NCBI RefSeq assembly: GCF_900114095.1
Contig: NZ_FORV01000004.1
Location: 186,001 to 250,000, forward strand
Direction: 5' to 3'
From: Sphingomonas sp. NFR04
GTDB taxonomy: Bacteria > Pseudomonadota > Alphaproteobacteria > Sphingomonadales > Sphingomonadaceae
Length of the DNA: 64,000 bases
A program made the translations under genes and the position numbers. Under the pieces are notes generated by a model that was given only the letters and a program-made list of their open reading frames with translations, made no database searches and had not been told where the DNA came from. Positions 36,469-45,490 of the stretch are shown here, one piece after another. Each line of letters starts with the position of its first letter. Within the stretch, counting starts at the first letter, position 1.

Positions 36469-36882
36469 ATGATCCTCGGGCTGGGGTCGGATCTCTGCAA
36501 TATCGAGCGGATCCGCAATTCGCTCGATCGCTACGGCGCGCGGTTCGAGCAGCGGGTGTTCACCGAGGTTGAGCTCGCCAAGGCGGCCAAGCGCCCGCAC
36601 AATTATGCGCCGACGCTCGCCAAGCGCTTTGCGGCCAAGGAAGCATTTTCCAAGGCAGTCGGAACCGGGTTCAGCCGGGGCGTGTTCATGAAGGATATCG
36701 GCGTGGTTAATGCACCGTCTGGCGCACCCACGCTCGCGCTGACCGGCGGGGCCAAGGCGAGACTTGACGCCATGACGCCACCGGGACACGTGGCCAAGGT
36801 GCACCTGACGCTCACGGACGACATGCCCTGGGCGTTCGCGATGGTGATGATCGAAGCCGTGCCGGCGGAAAAGGACATGTAA
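36469..36882 (+). CDS. acpS: Holo-[acyl-carrier-protein] synthase
   Basis: Transfers phosphopantetheine from CoA to acyl carrier protein. The 137-residue product shows [16 protein letters not shown] (metal Asp) and [15 protein letters not shown] (the Glu-Lys signature). The SD-like GAGAGGG lies in the stem of a repeat hairpin four bases upstream, so initiation may be dampened unless that stem melts. lepB overlaps its stop by one base. Confidence 0.97.
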   Translation: MILGLGSDLCNIERIRNSLDRYGARFEQRVFTEVELAKAAKRPHNYAPTLAKRFAAKEAFSKAVGTGFSRGVFMKDIGVVNAPSGAPTLALTGGAKARLDAMTPPGHVAKVHLTLTDDMPWAFAMVMIEAVPAEKDM

Positions 36883-37772
36883 TGGGGGCGGACGAACTGG
36901 CGTTGAGCAGCAAGCGGAGCGAGCGACGCCAGAGCGCCACACGCCAAGGTACCGATTGGTGGGCCGAACTGCGCGGCCTCGTCTGGCTGGTGCTGGGCGT
37001 ACTGGCCTTCCACAGCCTGATCGCCAAGCCCTTCTACATTCCCTCGGAGTCGATGCTGCCCACGCTGCGGGTGGGCGACCAGCTGATCGTCAGCAAATAT
37101 CCCTATGGCTATTCCTTCGTCACCCCGACCTTCCATTTGCTGCCGCCGATCCCCGGCCGCATCCTCGGCCGGCTGCCCGCGCGCGGTGACATCGTCATCG
37201 TCACGCCGCCGCAGCACAGCACCGACTATATCAAGCGGGTGATCGGCTTGCCGGGCGACACCATTGCGGTCCGTGATGGTATCGTCTGGCTGAACGGCAA
37301 GCAGGTAGCGCGCGAGCCGCTGGGCGAGCGGCTGGTGCCGATCGACGGTAACACCCGCTGCGATCCCGACCCCGAGCGCGGCGGATCGATCTTCTACGAG
37401 GGCCGCCGCGTCGTCCACCAGGGCAAGGCCTATTGCAGCCTCACGCTGTTCCGCGAGACACTGCCGAACGGCGCCAGCTACGACATCGCCGACCTGGGCG
37501 ATTCCGCCGGGGACAATTTCCCGCCGACCGTCGTGCCCAAGGACCATGTGTTCCTGATGGGCGACAATCGCGACAACAGCGCCGACAGCCGGTTCAGCCT
37601 CGAACAGGGCGGGCTGGGCGGTCCGGTGCCGTGGGAAAATATCGGCGGGCGTGCCGAGTTCATCACTTTTTCGCGCGACGGCTCGTCGACATGGAACCCG
37701 CTGACCTGGTTCACGGGTTTCCGCGGGGATCGGTTCGGCATTTCGCTGCACCCTACCCACGAGGATAAATGA
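36882..37772 (+). CDS. lepB: Signal peptidase I
   Basis: Removes signal peptides from exported proteins at the inner membrane. The 296-residue product has one N-terminal membrane helix (about 33-48), the Ser nucleophile S57 in PSESMLPTL, the catalytic Lys118 in DYIKRVIGLPGD and box E GDNRDNSADSR. One membrane helix and the periplasmic domain fit the alphaproteobacterial type. The ATG overlaps the acpS TAA by one base, and the downstream gene starts four bases inside its end. Confidence 0.97.
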   Translation: MGADELALSSKRSERRQSATRQGTDWWAELRGLVWLVLGVLAFHSLIAKPFYIPSESMLPTLRVGDQLIVSKYPYGYSFVTPTFHLLPPIPGRILGRLPARGDIVIVTPPQHSTDYIKRVIGLPGDTIAVRDGIVWLNGKQVAREPLGERLVPIDGNTRCDPDPERGGSIFYEGRRVVHQGKAYCSLTLFRETLPNGASYDIADLGDSAGDNFPPTVVPKDHVFLMGDNRDNSADSRFSLEQGGLGGPVPWENIGGRAEFITFSRDGSSTWNPLTWFTGFRGDRFGISLHPTHEDK

Positions 37773-38866
37773 GCAACGATCCGCTGGAATCCGCGCACGT
37801 CCGCGTCGTGCGCGAGCCGGGCCCGAACGAGTTTCGCGACCCCGCCACCCGCGCCGAATTCAAGAAGGCCGCGGTTTGGCTGGGCATGGCCGTCGGCATC
37901 GCGCTGGTCGTGCTGCTGATCCAGCCGCTGCTGATCATCTTTGCCGGGCTCGTCTTCGCTTCGATGCTCGATGGCGGCGCCCGGCTGCTCGGCAAGGTGC
38001 TGCCGATCCCGCGCGGGCTGCGCATCGGCCTGGTCCTGATCCTGGTCTTCGCGTTCTTCGGCCTCGTCTTCTACCGCACCGGCATGCAGATCTCCGAGCA
38101 GGCGGAGCAGCTGCGCACCACGCTGGAGGCGCAGGCCAACCGCGTTGCGCGCTGGGCCTCCGACATGGGGCTGATGCCCGGCCGCTCGGACATCAACGGC
38201 ATGCTCCGCGAGGCGCTGGGCTCCGTGGGCAAGCTTACTAGTGCCGTGGGCACCGCGATCGGTGCGGTGACCAGCATGATCATGATCCTGATCCTCGGCC
38301 TGTTCATCGCGCTCGAGCCGCGCATCTACGAGCGCGGGCTGCAATGGATGGTGCCGCTCGACCAGCGTCACGCCTTCGCGCACATGCTGGGCGGCATGGC
38401 GACGACGATGCGCCGGCTGCTCGCTGGACGCCTGCTCGGCATGGCGTTCGAAGGCGTGCTGACCTGGATCCTGCTCAGCGTGGCGGGGGTGCCGATGGCG
38501 CTGCTGCTCGGTATCATCACCGGCGTGCTCGCCTTCATCCCCAATGTCGGGGCGATCATCTCGGGCGTGCTGATGGCGGCAGTGGGCTTCAGCGCCGGCC
38601 AGGAAACCGGCATCTGGGCGCTCGTCATCTATTTCGCCGTGCAGAATTTCGACGGCTATGTCGTTATCCCGATGGTTGCCAAGCGCACCGTCGATCTGCC
38701 GCCGGCGCTGACGCTGTCGTCGCAGATCCTCGCCGGCACGCTGTTCGGCGTGCTCGGCCTAGCGCTGGCCGATCCGATGGTGGCGATGATCAAGGTGGCG
38801 CTGGAGAGCAACGCCCGGCTGAACGGCAAGAAGCCCAAAAGCGACGACGACTCCGAAAAGGACTGA
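37769..38866 (+). CDS. AI-2E/PerM-family membrane protein
   Basis: A 365-residue polytopic membrane protein of the AI-2E (PerM) family. The N-terminal helices (about 30-90, GIALVVLLIQPLLIIFAGLVFASMLDG), a cytoplasmic-exposed region with MLREALGS and the C-terminal helices including GIITGVLAFIPNVGAIISG and ALTLSSQILAGTLFGVLG are typical. Members are suggested exporters or permeases, with few proven substrates. ATG overlaps lepB by four bases; maiA follows after four bases. Confidence 0.92.
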   Translation: MSNDPLESAHVRVVREPGPNEFRDPATRAEFKKAAVWLGMAVGIALVVLLIQPLLIIFAGLVFASMLDGGARLLGKVLPIPRGLRIGLVLILVFAFFGLVFYRTGMQISEQAEQLRTTLEAQANRVARWASDMGLMPGRSDINGMLREALGSVGKLTSAVGTAIGAVTSMIMILILGLFIALEPRIYERGLQWMVPLDQRHAFAHMLGGMATTMRRLLAGRLLGMAFEGVLTWILLSVAGVPMALLLGIITGVLAFIPNVGAIISGVLMAAVGFSAGQETGIWALVIYFAVQNFDGYVVIPMVAKRTVDLPPALTLSSQILAGTLFGVLGLALADPMVAMIKVALESNARLNGKKPKSDDDSEKD

Positions 38867-38870
38867 GCCG

Positions 38871-39512
38871 ATGCTCGTGCTGCACGACTATTTCCGGTCC
38901 TCGGCGGGGTACCGGGTGCGGATCGCGCTCGCCCTGAAGGGCGTGGACCATGTGCGGCACGAGATTCCGCTGCTGGAGAACGCCCAGCGCAGCCCCGAGC
39001 ATCTTGCCCGCAATCCCCAGGGGCTGGTGCCCGCGCTGGAGGCGGACGGGCGCATCATTACCCAGAGTCTGGCGATCCTGGATTGGCTCGACGCGCGTCA
39101 TCCCGAGCCGCGGCTGATCCCCGCCGATCCAAATGCGCGGGCCGATGCGCTGGCGCGAGCGATGGTGATCGGGATGGACGTCCACCCGATCAACAATCTG
39201 CGGGTGATGCGGCATCTGGAGCATGGTGTCGGCGCCGATGCCGCGACGCGCTCGGCCTGGACGGCGCACTGGATGACCGAGGGGTTTTCGGCGCTGGAGG
39301 CGATGGTGCGCAACTCCGGCGGCGACGGCCCGTTCCTCGGCGGTGCCATGCCCGACATCTCCGACTGTTTCCTCGTCCCGCAACTGTTCAACGCCCGGCG
39401 CTTCGCCGTGCCGCTGGACGCCTATCCCCTTCTGCTGCGCGCCGAAGCGGCTGCCATCGTGCATCCCGCGTTCGTCGCCGCCCATCCGGATACCGTCGCG
39501 CCACATGCTTGA
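38871..39512 (+). CDS. maiA: Maleylacetoacetate isomerase (zeta-class GST)
   Basis: Glutathione-dependent isomerase in tyrosine and homogentisate breakdown. The 213-residue product has the zeta GST active-site opening FRSSAGYRVRIALALKGV (catalytic Ser) and PQGLVPALEADGRIITQSLAILDWLD, then the helical C-terminal domain with ISDCFLVPQLFNARRF. No other tyrosine-degradation genes are nearby, so the substrate could be another cis-diketo acid. The TonB-dependent receptor starts eight bases inside its end. Confidence 0.93.
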   Translation: MLVLHDYFRSSAGYRVRIALALKGVDHVRHEIPLLENAQRSPEHLARNPQGLVPALEADGRIITQSLAILDWLDARHPEPRLIPADPNARADALARAMVIGMDVHPINNLRVMRHLEHGVGADAATRSAWTAHWMTEGFSALEAMVRNSGGDGPFLGGAMPDISDCFLVPQLFNARRFAVPLDAYPLLLRAEAAAIVHPAFVAAHPDTVAPHA

Positions 39513-41571
39513 GAAACTGGGATGCGCCGTCGCGGCGCTGTGCGTGGCGGCGCCTGCCGTCGCGCAGGATCGTTCGCCGGACGAGATCGTCGTCACCGGC
39601 CGCGGGCTCAACGTGCCACCGGGCGATGCCGCCTATGACGTGGTGACGATCGACCGCGCCCGGCTGGCTGACACCGCGAGCAACCGGATCGAGGACGTGC
39701 TGGCGGACGTAGCGGGCCTCGCCCAGTTCCGCCGCTCCACCTCCACGTCGGCGCATCCGACGAGCCAGGGCATCACCCTGCGCGGGCTGGGCGGCAATGC
39801 CTCCAGCCGCGCACTGCTGCTGCTCGACGGCGTGCCGCAGACCGATCCGTTCGGCGGCTGGGTGCCGTTTCCGGCGTACATGCCCGGTCGCCTCGCCGGC
39901 GTGCGGGTGACGCGCGGCGGCGGCAGCGGCTTTGCCGGGCCGGGGGCACTGGCGGGTACGGTGGAGCTGGAGAGCGGCAGTCCTGCCGAGCTGGGTTTGC
40001 TGAACGTTGGTGCTTTTTACGGCAGCCGCAACAGCGTCGACGCGAATGCCGTCGCCGCGGTGCCGGTCAGCAGCGGCTTCTTCACCGTGGCGGGCCAATA
40101 TGGCCGCAGCGACGGCTTCGTGCCGATCGTGAACCCCGGCCGCGTCGATCGCGCCGCGCCCTATGAGCAGGCCAGCGTCGCCGCGCGCGGCGTAACGGAC
40201 GTCGGGGGCGGCACCGAGCTCCAGACCAACCTCTCCGGCTTTACCGACCAGCGCGACCGCGGCACCGCCTTCACCGATGTGCTGAGCAAGGGCGCGGATG
40301 CCAGCGTGCGTCTCGTCAAGCGCGGCAACGGGCAGAAGGGTGAATGGGGCTGGTCCGCGCTCGCCTATTTGCAGGTGCGTCAGTTCGAGAGCGGCTTTGC
40401 CAGCATCTCTGCCGCGCGCGACACGGTGAGCCCGGTCGTGCAGCAGGAAGTGCCGGCAACCGGCATCGGCGGCCGGATCGAAGTCGCGCCGCCCGTGGGC
40501 GGCGGGGTGACGCTGCGGCTCGGCGGCGACCTGCGGCGCGTTTCGGGCGAGACACGCGAACTCTACACCTTTGTCGGCACAAGCCCGACGCGGCGGCGAA
40601 TCGCGGGCGGTGCCAGCCTCACCACCGGCGGCTTCGCCAATGCCAGCTACACCAGCGGCGGCTGGACGCTCGATGCCGGTGGCCGCCTCGACCATTGGAC
40701 GATCTACGACGGCAGCCTGTTCGAGGCGCCGCTCGCCGCCGGCCCGGTGCTCACTGATTCGCGCTATGCCAACCGCCATGGCTGGGAACCGACTGGGCGG
40801 CTGGGTGCGGCCTATGCGATGGGCCCGGTGACGCTGCGCGCGGCCGGCTATCGCGGCTGGCGTCTGCCGACGCTCAACGAACTCTACCGGCCGTTCCGCG
40901 CGGGTGCCGATGCCACGGCCGCCAACCCCGGGCTCGACCCTGAGCGGCTGTGGGGCGGGGAAGTGGGCGTGGACCTGCGGCCCGCGCCCGACCTCGTCTT
41001 CCGCGCGACCGGCTATTGGAACCGGCTCGGCGGCGCGATCGCCAACGTGACGCTGGCGCGCGGGCCGGGGACTTTCCCTGGCGTCGGCTTCGTCTCGGCG
41101 GCGGGGGCCTATCGCCAGCGGCAAAATCTCGACGCGGTCGAGGCCAAGGGCATCGAGCTGGACGGGCAATGGACGCTCGGCGCCTGGAGCCTCGCCGGTT
41201 CCTGGGCCTATGCCGACAGCCGCGTCCACGCCTCGGGCGCGGCGGTCTCGCTCGACGAACTGCGGCCGGCGCAGACGCCGCGCTTCCAGGGATCGGCGAC
41301 GCTCGCCTGGCGGGCGGCGATGGCCAATGCGTCGGTGACGGCGCGCTATGCGGGCGCGCGGTTCGAGGACGACCAGAACAGCGCCCTTCTCGATTCCGCC
41401 TGGACGGTGGACGCCACGCTGGGCGTGCCGGTCACCCGCGCGCTGCGGATCGAAGGCCGCGCCGAGAATCTGTTCGATGCAGAGGTGCAGGCGGGGATCA
41501 GTGGCGGCAACGTAATCGAGCGGGCGACGCCGCGCACGCTGTGGATCGGCCTGCGCTACGCGATGCGCTGA
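39505..41571 (+). CDS. TonB-dependent outer-membrane receptor
   Basis: A 688-residue outer-membrane transporter. From ATG 39505: signal peptide (about 1-20, ending AVAQD), TonB-box-like DEIVVTG, plug domain with SQGITLRGLGGNASSRALLL and DGVPQTDPFGGWVPF, then a beta barrel ending IERATPRTLWIGLRYAMR, whose hydrophobic terminal residue is not Phe (ends Arg). It is a short, vitamin- or metal-type receptor rather than a SusC-like one; substrate is undetermined, as there is no neighbouring transporter. It overlaps the convergent GT4 gene by 16 bases. Confidence 0.9.
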   Translation: MLEKLGCAVAALCVAAPAVAQDRSPDEIVVTGRGLNVPPGDAAYDVVTIDRARLADTASNRIEDVLADVAGLAQFRRSTSTSAHPTSQGITLRGLGGNASSRALLLLDGVPQTDPFGGWVPFPAYMPGRLAGVRVTRGGGSGFAGPGALAGTVELESGSPAELGLLNVGAFYGSRNSVDANAVAAVPVSSGFFTVAGQYGRSDGFVPIVNPGRVDRAAPYEQASVAARGVTDVGGGTELQTNLSGFTDQRDRGTAFTDVLSKGADASVRLVKRGNGQKGEWGWSALAYLQVRQFESGFASISAARDTVSPVVQQEVPATGIGGRIEVAPPVGGGVTLRLGGDLRRVSGETRELYTFVGTSPTRRRIAGGASLTTGGFANASYTSGGWTLDAGGRLDHWTIYDGSLFEAPLAAGPVLTDSRYANRHGWEPTGRLGAAYAMGPVTLRAAGYRGWRLPTLNELYRPFRAGADATAANPGLDPERLWGGEVGVDLRPAPDLVFRATGYWNRLGGAIANVTLARGPGTFPGVGFVSAAGAYRQRQNLDAVEAKGIELDGQWTLGAWSLAGSWAYADSRVHASGAAVSLDELRPAQTPRFQGSATLAWRAAMANASVTARYAGARFEDDQNSALLDSAWTVDATLGVPVTRALRIEGRAENLFDAEVQAGISGGNVIERATPRTLWIGLRYAMR

Positions 41572-42650
41572 CGGGCGAGTCGGCTGAACAGGGCGAGATA
41601 GTCGCCGACCGGATCGCCTTCGTCTGCGCGCGGGGCGGGGCGGGGGCGGCCGGGTTCGATCCAGTGATCGAGCGCGGCCGCTAGCGCATCGCCGTCCTCA
41701 CGCGGAACCACGGTGCCGACCGCCGGCGAGTCGATGAGTTCGCGCACCGCCACGCTCGCTTCGGTCGCCACCACCGGCGTGCCCTGCGACAGCGCCTCGC
41801 GCACCACACCGGGCACGCCTTCGAAGTCCGAGGTCAGCGCCGCCACGGTCGCGCCTTTCAGTGCCGGCAGCGGATCGCTGGCATGGCCGGGCATCGTCAC
41901 CCGATCGGCCAGCCCAAGTCGCGCCACCTGCGCCTCCAGTGGTGCGCGCGCGCTGCCCTCTCCGAGCAGCAGCAGACGGATCTCCGGGTCGGAAAGCCTC
42001 GGCAGCGCGTCGATCAGCCGGTCCCACCGCTTCTGCGGCTCCAACCGGCCCACCCCGACGATATAGCGCCCCTGGGGGAGCGCGATCGGCGCGGCATCGG
42101 CGATGCGTTCGGCGGGCGGGTTGGCGATCACGCTCACCCGATCGGCGGGCAGGGCCATCTCCGCCATTGCCTCGCGCGCCATTGCCGGAGTCATCGCGAC
42201 GACATGATCGAGGAACCAGGGATGCCAGCGCAGCCAGCGGTTATACCCCCAGGCGACCATGCGCCACATCTCGTGCCGAACCAGCGCGTTCGACACCTTG
42301 GCGACGATCGGCGGGCAGTTGCGGCCGAGCCGCAGGCGGATTATCGCCGCGGCTGCGGTGTAGTAGTTGCCCGGGCAGAACACGACATCGGGGTCGACCT
42401 TGCGGACCACGCCCGGCAGCCGCATCAGGATCGGGTAGTGCGGGCTGCCCAGTTCGATCATCTCGATACCGGCAGGCACTTCGGCCGCCAGCGGCCCCTC
42501 GCACGCGCCCAGTACCAGCGTGACCCGGTGTCCCCTTTCGAGCCACCCGGCGGCCATGCGCAGCAGCGCACGTTCGACGCCGCCGCCCTGCAGAGTCTCT
42601 GCGAACGCCAGGATATGGAGCGGCGTGGAGGGGGGAGAGCGGTACAGCAT
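41556..42650 (-). CDS. Family 4 glycosyltransferase
   Basis: A cytoplasmic GT-B glycosyltransferase of 364 residues. N-terminal acceptor half: HILAFAETLQGGGVERALLRMAAGW; C-terminal donor half: VGRLEPQKRWDRLIDALPRL, LLLLGEGSARAPLEAQV and the GT4 signature EGVPGVVREALSQGTPVVAT (E-x7-E). Probably transfers a sugar to a lipid or polysaccharide. It is divergent from the polytopic membrane protein, and together with the genes to 46974 seems to form a glycan locus. Confidence 0.92.
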   Translation of the reverse strand: MLYRSPPSTPLHILAFAETLQGGGVERALLRMAAGWLERGHRVTLVLGACEGPLAAEVPAGIEMIELGSPHYPILMRLPGVVRKVDPDVVFCPGNYYTAAAAIIRLRLGRNCPPIVAKVSNALVRHEMWRMVAWGYNRWLRWHPWFLDHVVAMTPAMAREAMAEMALPADRVSVIANPPAERIADAAPIALPQGRYIVGVGRLEPQKRWDRLIDALPRLSDPEIRLLLLGEGSARAPLEAQVARLGLADRVTMPGHASDPLPALKGATVAALTSDFEGVPGVVREALSQGTPVVATEASVAVRELIDSPAVGTVVPREDGDALAAALDHWIEPGRPRPAPRADEGDPVGDYLALFSRLARQRIA

Positions 42651-42837
42651 CTACTTGCGGTTTGCCTTTCTAAAGCCCAAATCGCTGCCGGAATAAACCG
42701 CAATGTGTTGGGAAAGCCTAGCGTCGCGCGACGCGACCCGAATGGGGGAAACGTCGAAACGCGGGAAGTGAGTGAATGTTTCGGTCTTGTCGGTGGCGCT
42801 TTTGAACGGTTTGAACAGGCAGGCTGAGGAGGCTTCG

Positions 42838-43764
42838 GTGAATACGCGCATGGCCGAAGCGGCGATCCCGGCTGCACCCGATCTTGCAGGGCTCGAGCCC
42901 GTCGAAAAGATCAAGCGTCGCTGGCCGATGTGGCTGGGGGCTGGGCTGACGCTGCTGATGGTGGCGGGGCTGGCGCGCGAGCTGTTCGGCGGCGGGCTGA
43001 CCGGACTGGCGCGGGCGATGCCCACCAACCCGCTCTTCTACCTCGTCTTCGTGCTCTATTATCTGGGCTCGCCGACCTTCGACTACATCATCTTCCGCAA
43101 GCTGTGGCGGATCCCGATCGACGGGATGATCGCGCTCCACAAGAAGCGGATCGCGAACGAAGTGCTGCTCGGCTATTCGGGCGAGGCCTATTTCTATGCC
43201 TGGGCACGCCAGCGCACCCAGATGGTCGCGGCACCGTTCGGCGCGGTGAAGGACGTGACGATCCTCTCGGCCATCGCCGGCAACGCGATGACGCTGGCGG
43301 TGGTGGCGATGGCGCTGCCCTTTGGTATCGACCTGCTGAAGCCGGCCGAGTTCAACACGCTGATGGGCTCGATCGCGGTAATTTTCGCGATGTCGCTGCC
43401 CTTCCTGATCTTCTCCAAGCGGGTCTTCTCGCTGCCGCGCGGCGAGCTGTGGTGGGTGTTCAGTGTCCATTGCCTGCGCATCATCACCAGCTCGGTCCTG
43501 ATCGCCTTCGCCTGGCATTTCGCGATGCCGCAGGTCTCGATCGGCATCTGGCTGCTGCTCTCCGCGGGGCGCCTGCTCGCCTGGCGCCTGCCGCTGGTGC
43601 CGAACAAGGAACTGCTGTTCGCCAGCTTCGCGATCATGATCATCGGCCAGGGCGAAGCGCTGTCCGAACTGATGGCGCTGATCGCCGGCCTCTCGCTGGT
43701 CGCGCACATGGTTCTGATCGCAGGCTTCGCCCTGCACGCTTTGCTTACGAGGAAAACCGCATGA
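42838..43764 (+). CDS. Polytopic membrane protein of glycan locus, GTG start
   Basis: A 308-residue inner-membrane protein with about eight helices. The layout (WPMWLGAGLTLLMVAGLARELFG, NPLFYLVFVLYYLGSPTFDYIIF, NEVLLGYSGEAYFYAWARQR, then DVTILSAIAGNAMTLAV) weakly recalls the LPG-synthase/UPF0104 type membrane domains that handle lipid-linked sugars. That is an inference from shape only. GTG 42838 is preferred because AGGAGG (42827-42832) lies five bases upstream; ATG 42850 or 42772 are alternatives. Its stop overlaps the DUF2141 start by four bases. Confidence 0.75.
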   Translation: MNTRMAEAAIPAAPDLAGLEPVEKIKRRWPMWLGAGLTLLMVAGLARELFGGGLTGLARAMPTNPLFYLVFVLYYLGSPTFDYIIFRKLWRIPIDGMIALHKKRIANEVLLGYSGEAYFYAWARQRTQMVAAPFGAVKDVTILSAIAGNAMTLAVVAMALPFGIDLLKPAEFNTLMGSIAVIFAMSLPFLIFSKRVFSLPRGELWWVFSVHCLRIITSSVLIAFAWHFAMPQVSIGIWLLLSAGRLLAWRLPLVPNKELLFASFAIMIIGQGEALSELMALIAGLSLVAHMVLIAGFALHALLTRKTA

Positions 43765-44282
43765 CGCGTACCGCCCTTCTGGCCGCGACGCTGCTTGCCG
43801 CCGCCGCTACCGCGCAGCCGGCCACCGCGCAGACGCTGGGCGAAGATGCCGGCGCCTGCACCAGCGGCCGCGGCCCCGCGATCCAGGCCGAGATCACCGG
43901 CCTCAAGGACCGCACCGGACGGCTGAAGCTGGAGCTGTATCCGGCGACCGAGGAGGATTTCCTCAAGGACGACCGGGACCTTTTGAAGGAAGGCAAGACC
44001 TTCCGCCGCATCTGGGCGAACACGCCGCCCTCCGGCCCGGTGATCCTGTGTATCCGCGTGCCGGCTCCCGGCGAATATGCGGTGCTGTTCACCCATGACC
44101 GCGACGGCAAGAACAAGTTCAACTTCTGGTCCGACGGCGCCGGCTTCCCCTCGAATCAGCGACTCGGGCGCAGCCGTCCCAAATTGCGTCAGGCGATGGT
44201 GCACGTCGGGAACGGAGTGACCACCGTGAACATTCGGGCGCAGTATCTGCGCGGCCTGGGAGGGTTCAGCCCGCTCGATTGA
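43761..44282 (+). CDS. Exported DUF2141 protein
   Basis: A 173-residue periplasmic protein. Signal peptide MTRTALLAATLLAAAATAQP (about 1-23, ending TAQ), then the DUF2141 beta-sandwich with ITGLKDRTGRLKLELYPAT, RVPAPGEYAVLFTHDRDGKNKFNF and RLGRSRPKLRQ. The family binds nothing known; it occurs beside glycan genes in sphingomonads as far as I recall. Four-base overlap with the preceding membrane protein and eight bases to the next GT4 gene show an operon. Confidence 0.88.
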   Translation: MTRTALLAATLLAAAATAQPATAQTLGEDAGACTSGRGPAIQAEITGLKDRTGRLKLELYPATEEDFLKDDRDLLKEGKTFRRIWANTPPSGPVILCIRVPAPGEYAVLFTHDRDGKNKFNFWSDGAGFPSNQRLGRSRPKLRQAMVHVGNGVTTVNIRAQYLRGLGGFSPLD

Positions 44283-44290
44283 GGAACCGC

Positions 44291-45490
44291 ATGCGCATCG
44301 TCGACGTCAACGAGTTCTACTCGCCAACCGGCGGCGGTGTTCGCACCTATCTCGATCGCAAGATGGGCCTGATGGCCGATCTGGGGCACGAACTGATCGT
44401 CGTCGCCCCGGGCGCCGAGGATGCGGTGGAGGAACGCCCCGGCGGTGGCGCGATCCACTGGATCAAGGCCCCGCCGCTGCTGCTCGATCGCAACTATCGC
44501 ATCTTCGTCAAGGACGAGCCGGTCTGGGCCGCGCTCGATCGGCTGAATCCGGACATCGTCGAGAACAGCTCGCCCTGGCTGCCCGCCTGGACGGTGGGGC
44601 GATGGCGGGGCGACGCGCTCAAGGTCTATTTCGCGCATGGCGACCTGGTCGGCACCTATCCGCAGCGCTGGCTCGACAACGTCGCGACGCCGCTCCAGGT
44701 CGAGCAGGCATTCGGCTGGTACACCAAGTACATGGCGCGGTTCCTCGCGCACTACGACGCCTTCGTGACCAACGGCCCCGCGCTGGCCAAGCGATTCGAG
44801 CGGCGTGGGCTGAAGGTCGACGCCTCGGTGCCGCTGGGGATCGACCGGGGATGGTTCTCCCCCGATCTGCGCGACGAGAAGCTGCGCGTGTCGTTGCTCG
44901 CGCAATTGGGCCTGCCGCCCGAGGGGCATCTGCTGCTCGGGCTCGGGCGCCAGCACAAGGAAAAGCGCTGGCCGCTGGTGATCGAGGCGGTGGAGGCGGC
45001 GGCGAACGACCTGCCGGTGGGGCTGATGCTGCTGGGGGACGGCCCGCAGCGCGCGCAGCTCGAGGCGCTGATCGCCGACAGCCCGCACATCCGCATCTTC
45101 CGCCCGGTCTATGATCGGCTGCGACTCTCGCGCATCGTTGCCAGTTGCGACGCGCTGATCCACGGGTCGGATGCCGAGCCGTTCGGGCTGGTCGCCTGGG
45201 AGGCGCTGGCCTCGGGCTTACCGTTGATCGGCCCGGACGAGGGCGGGTTTGCCGAGATCGCCGAACCGCCTTTCGCTGAGACCTATGCCGCGCGCGACAC
45301 GCTGTCGGCGGCCGACGCGATCCGCCGGCTGTTCGCGCGCGACCAGACGATCCTGCGTCATGCCGCGCGGGTGGGCGCCGCCAAGGTGCGCAGCGACGCC
45401 GATCATGCCGCCGCGCTGATGGACTATTATGCCGGCTTGCTGGCCACCCGGCGTGGCGGTGCTGCCGAGGACATCTCGGGCGCCGCGTAG
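44291..45490 (+). CDS. Family 4 glycosyltransferase (second)
   Basis: A 399-residue cytoplasmic GT-B enzyme. N-terminal half: MRIVDVNEFYSPTGGGVRTYLDRK (GGGVRTY acceptor loop) and KVYFAHGDLVGTYPQRW; C-terminal half: LGLGRQHKEKRWPLVIEAV, GDGPQRAQLEALIADSPHI and the donor motif AEPFGLVAWEALASGLPL. ATG 44291 is used, as TTG 44279 adds only four residues. It is the third gene of the GTG-42838 operon. Its last 64 bases overlap the convergent GT39-like gene. Confidence 0.93.
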   Translation: MRIVDVNEFYSPTGGGVRTYLDRKMGLMADLGHELIVVAPGAEDAVEERPGGGAIHWIKAPPLLLDRNYRIFVKDEPVWAALDRLNPDIVENSSPWLPAWTVGRWRGDALKVYFAHGDLVGTYPQRWLDNVATPLQVEQAFGWYTKYMARFLAHYDAFVTNGPALAKRFERRGLKVDASVPLGIDRGWFSPDLRDEKLRVSLLAQLGLPPEGHLLLGLGRQHKEKRWPLVIEAVEAAANDLPVGLMLLGDGPQRAQLEALIADSPHIRIFRPVYDRLRLSRIVASCDALIHGSDAEPFGLVAWEALASGLPLIGPDEGGFAEIAEPPFAETYAARDTLSAADAIRRLFARDQTILRHAARVGAAKVRSDADHAAALMDYYAGLLATRRGGAAEDISGAA

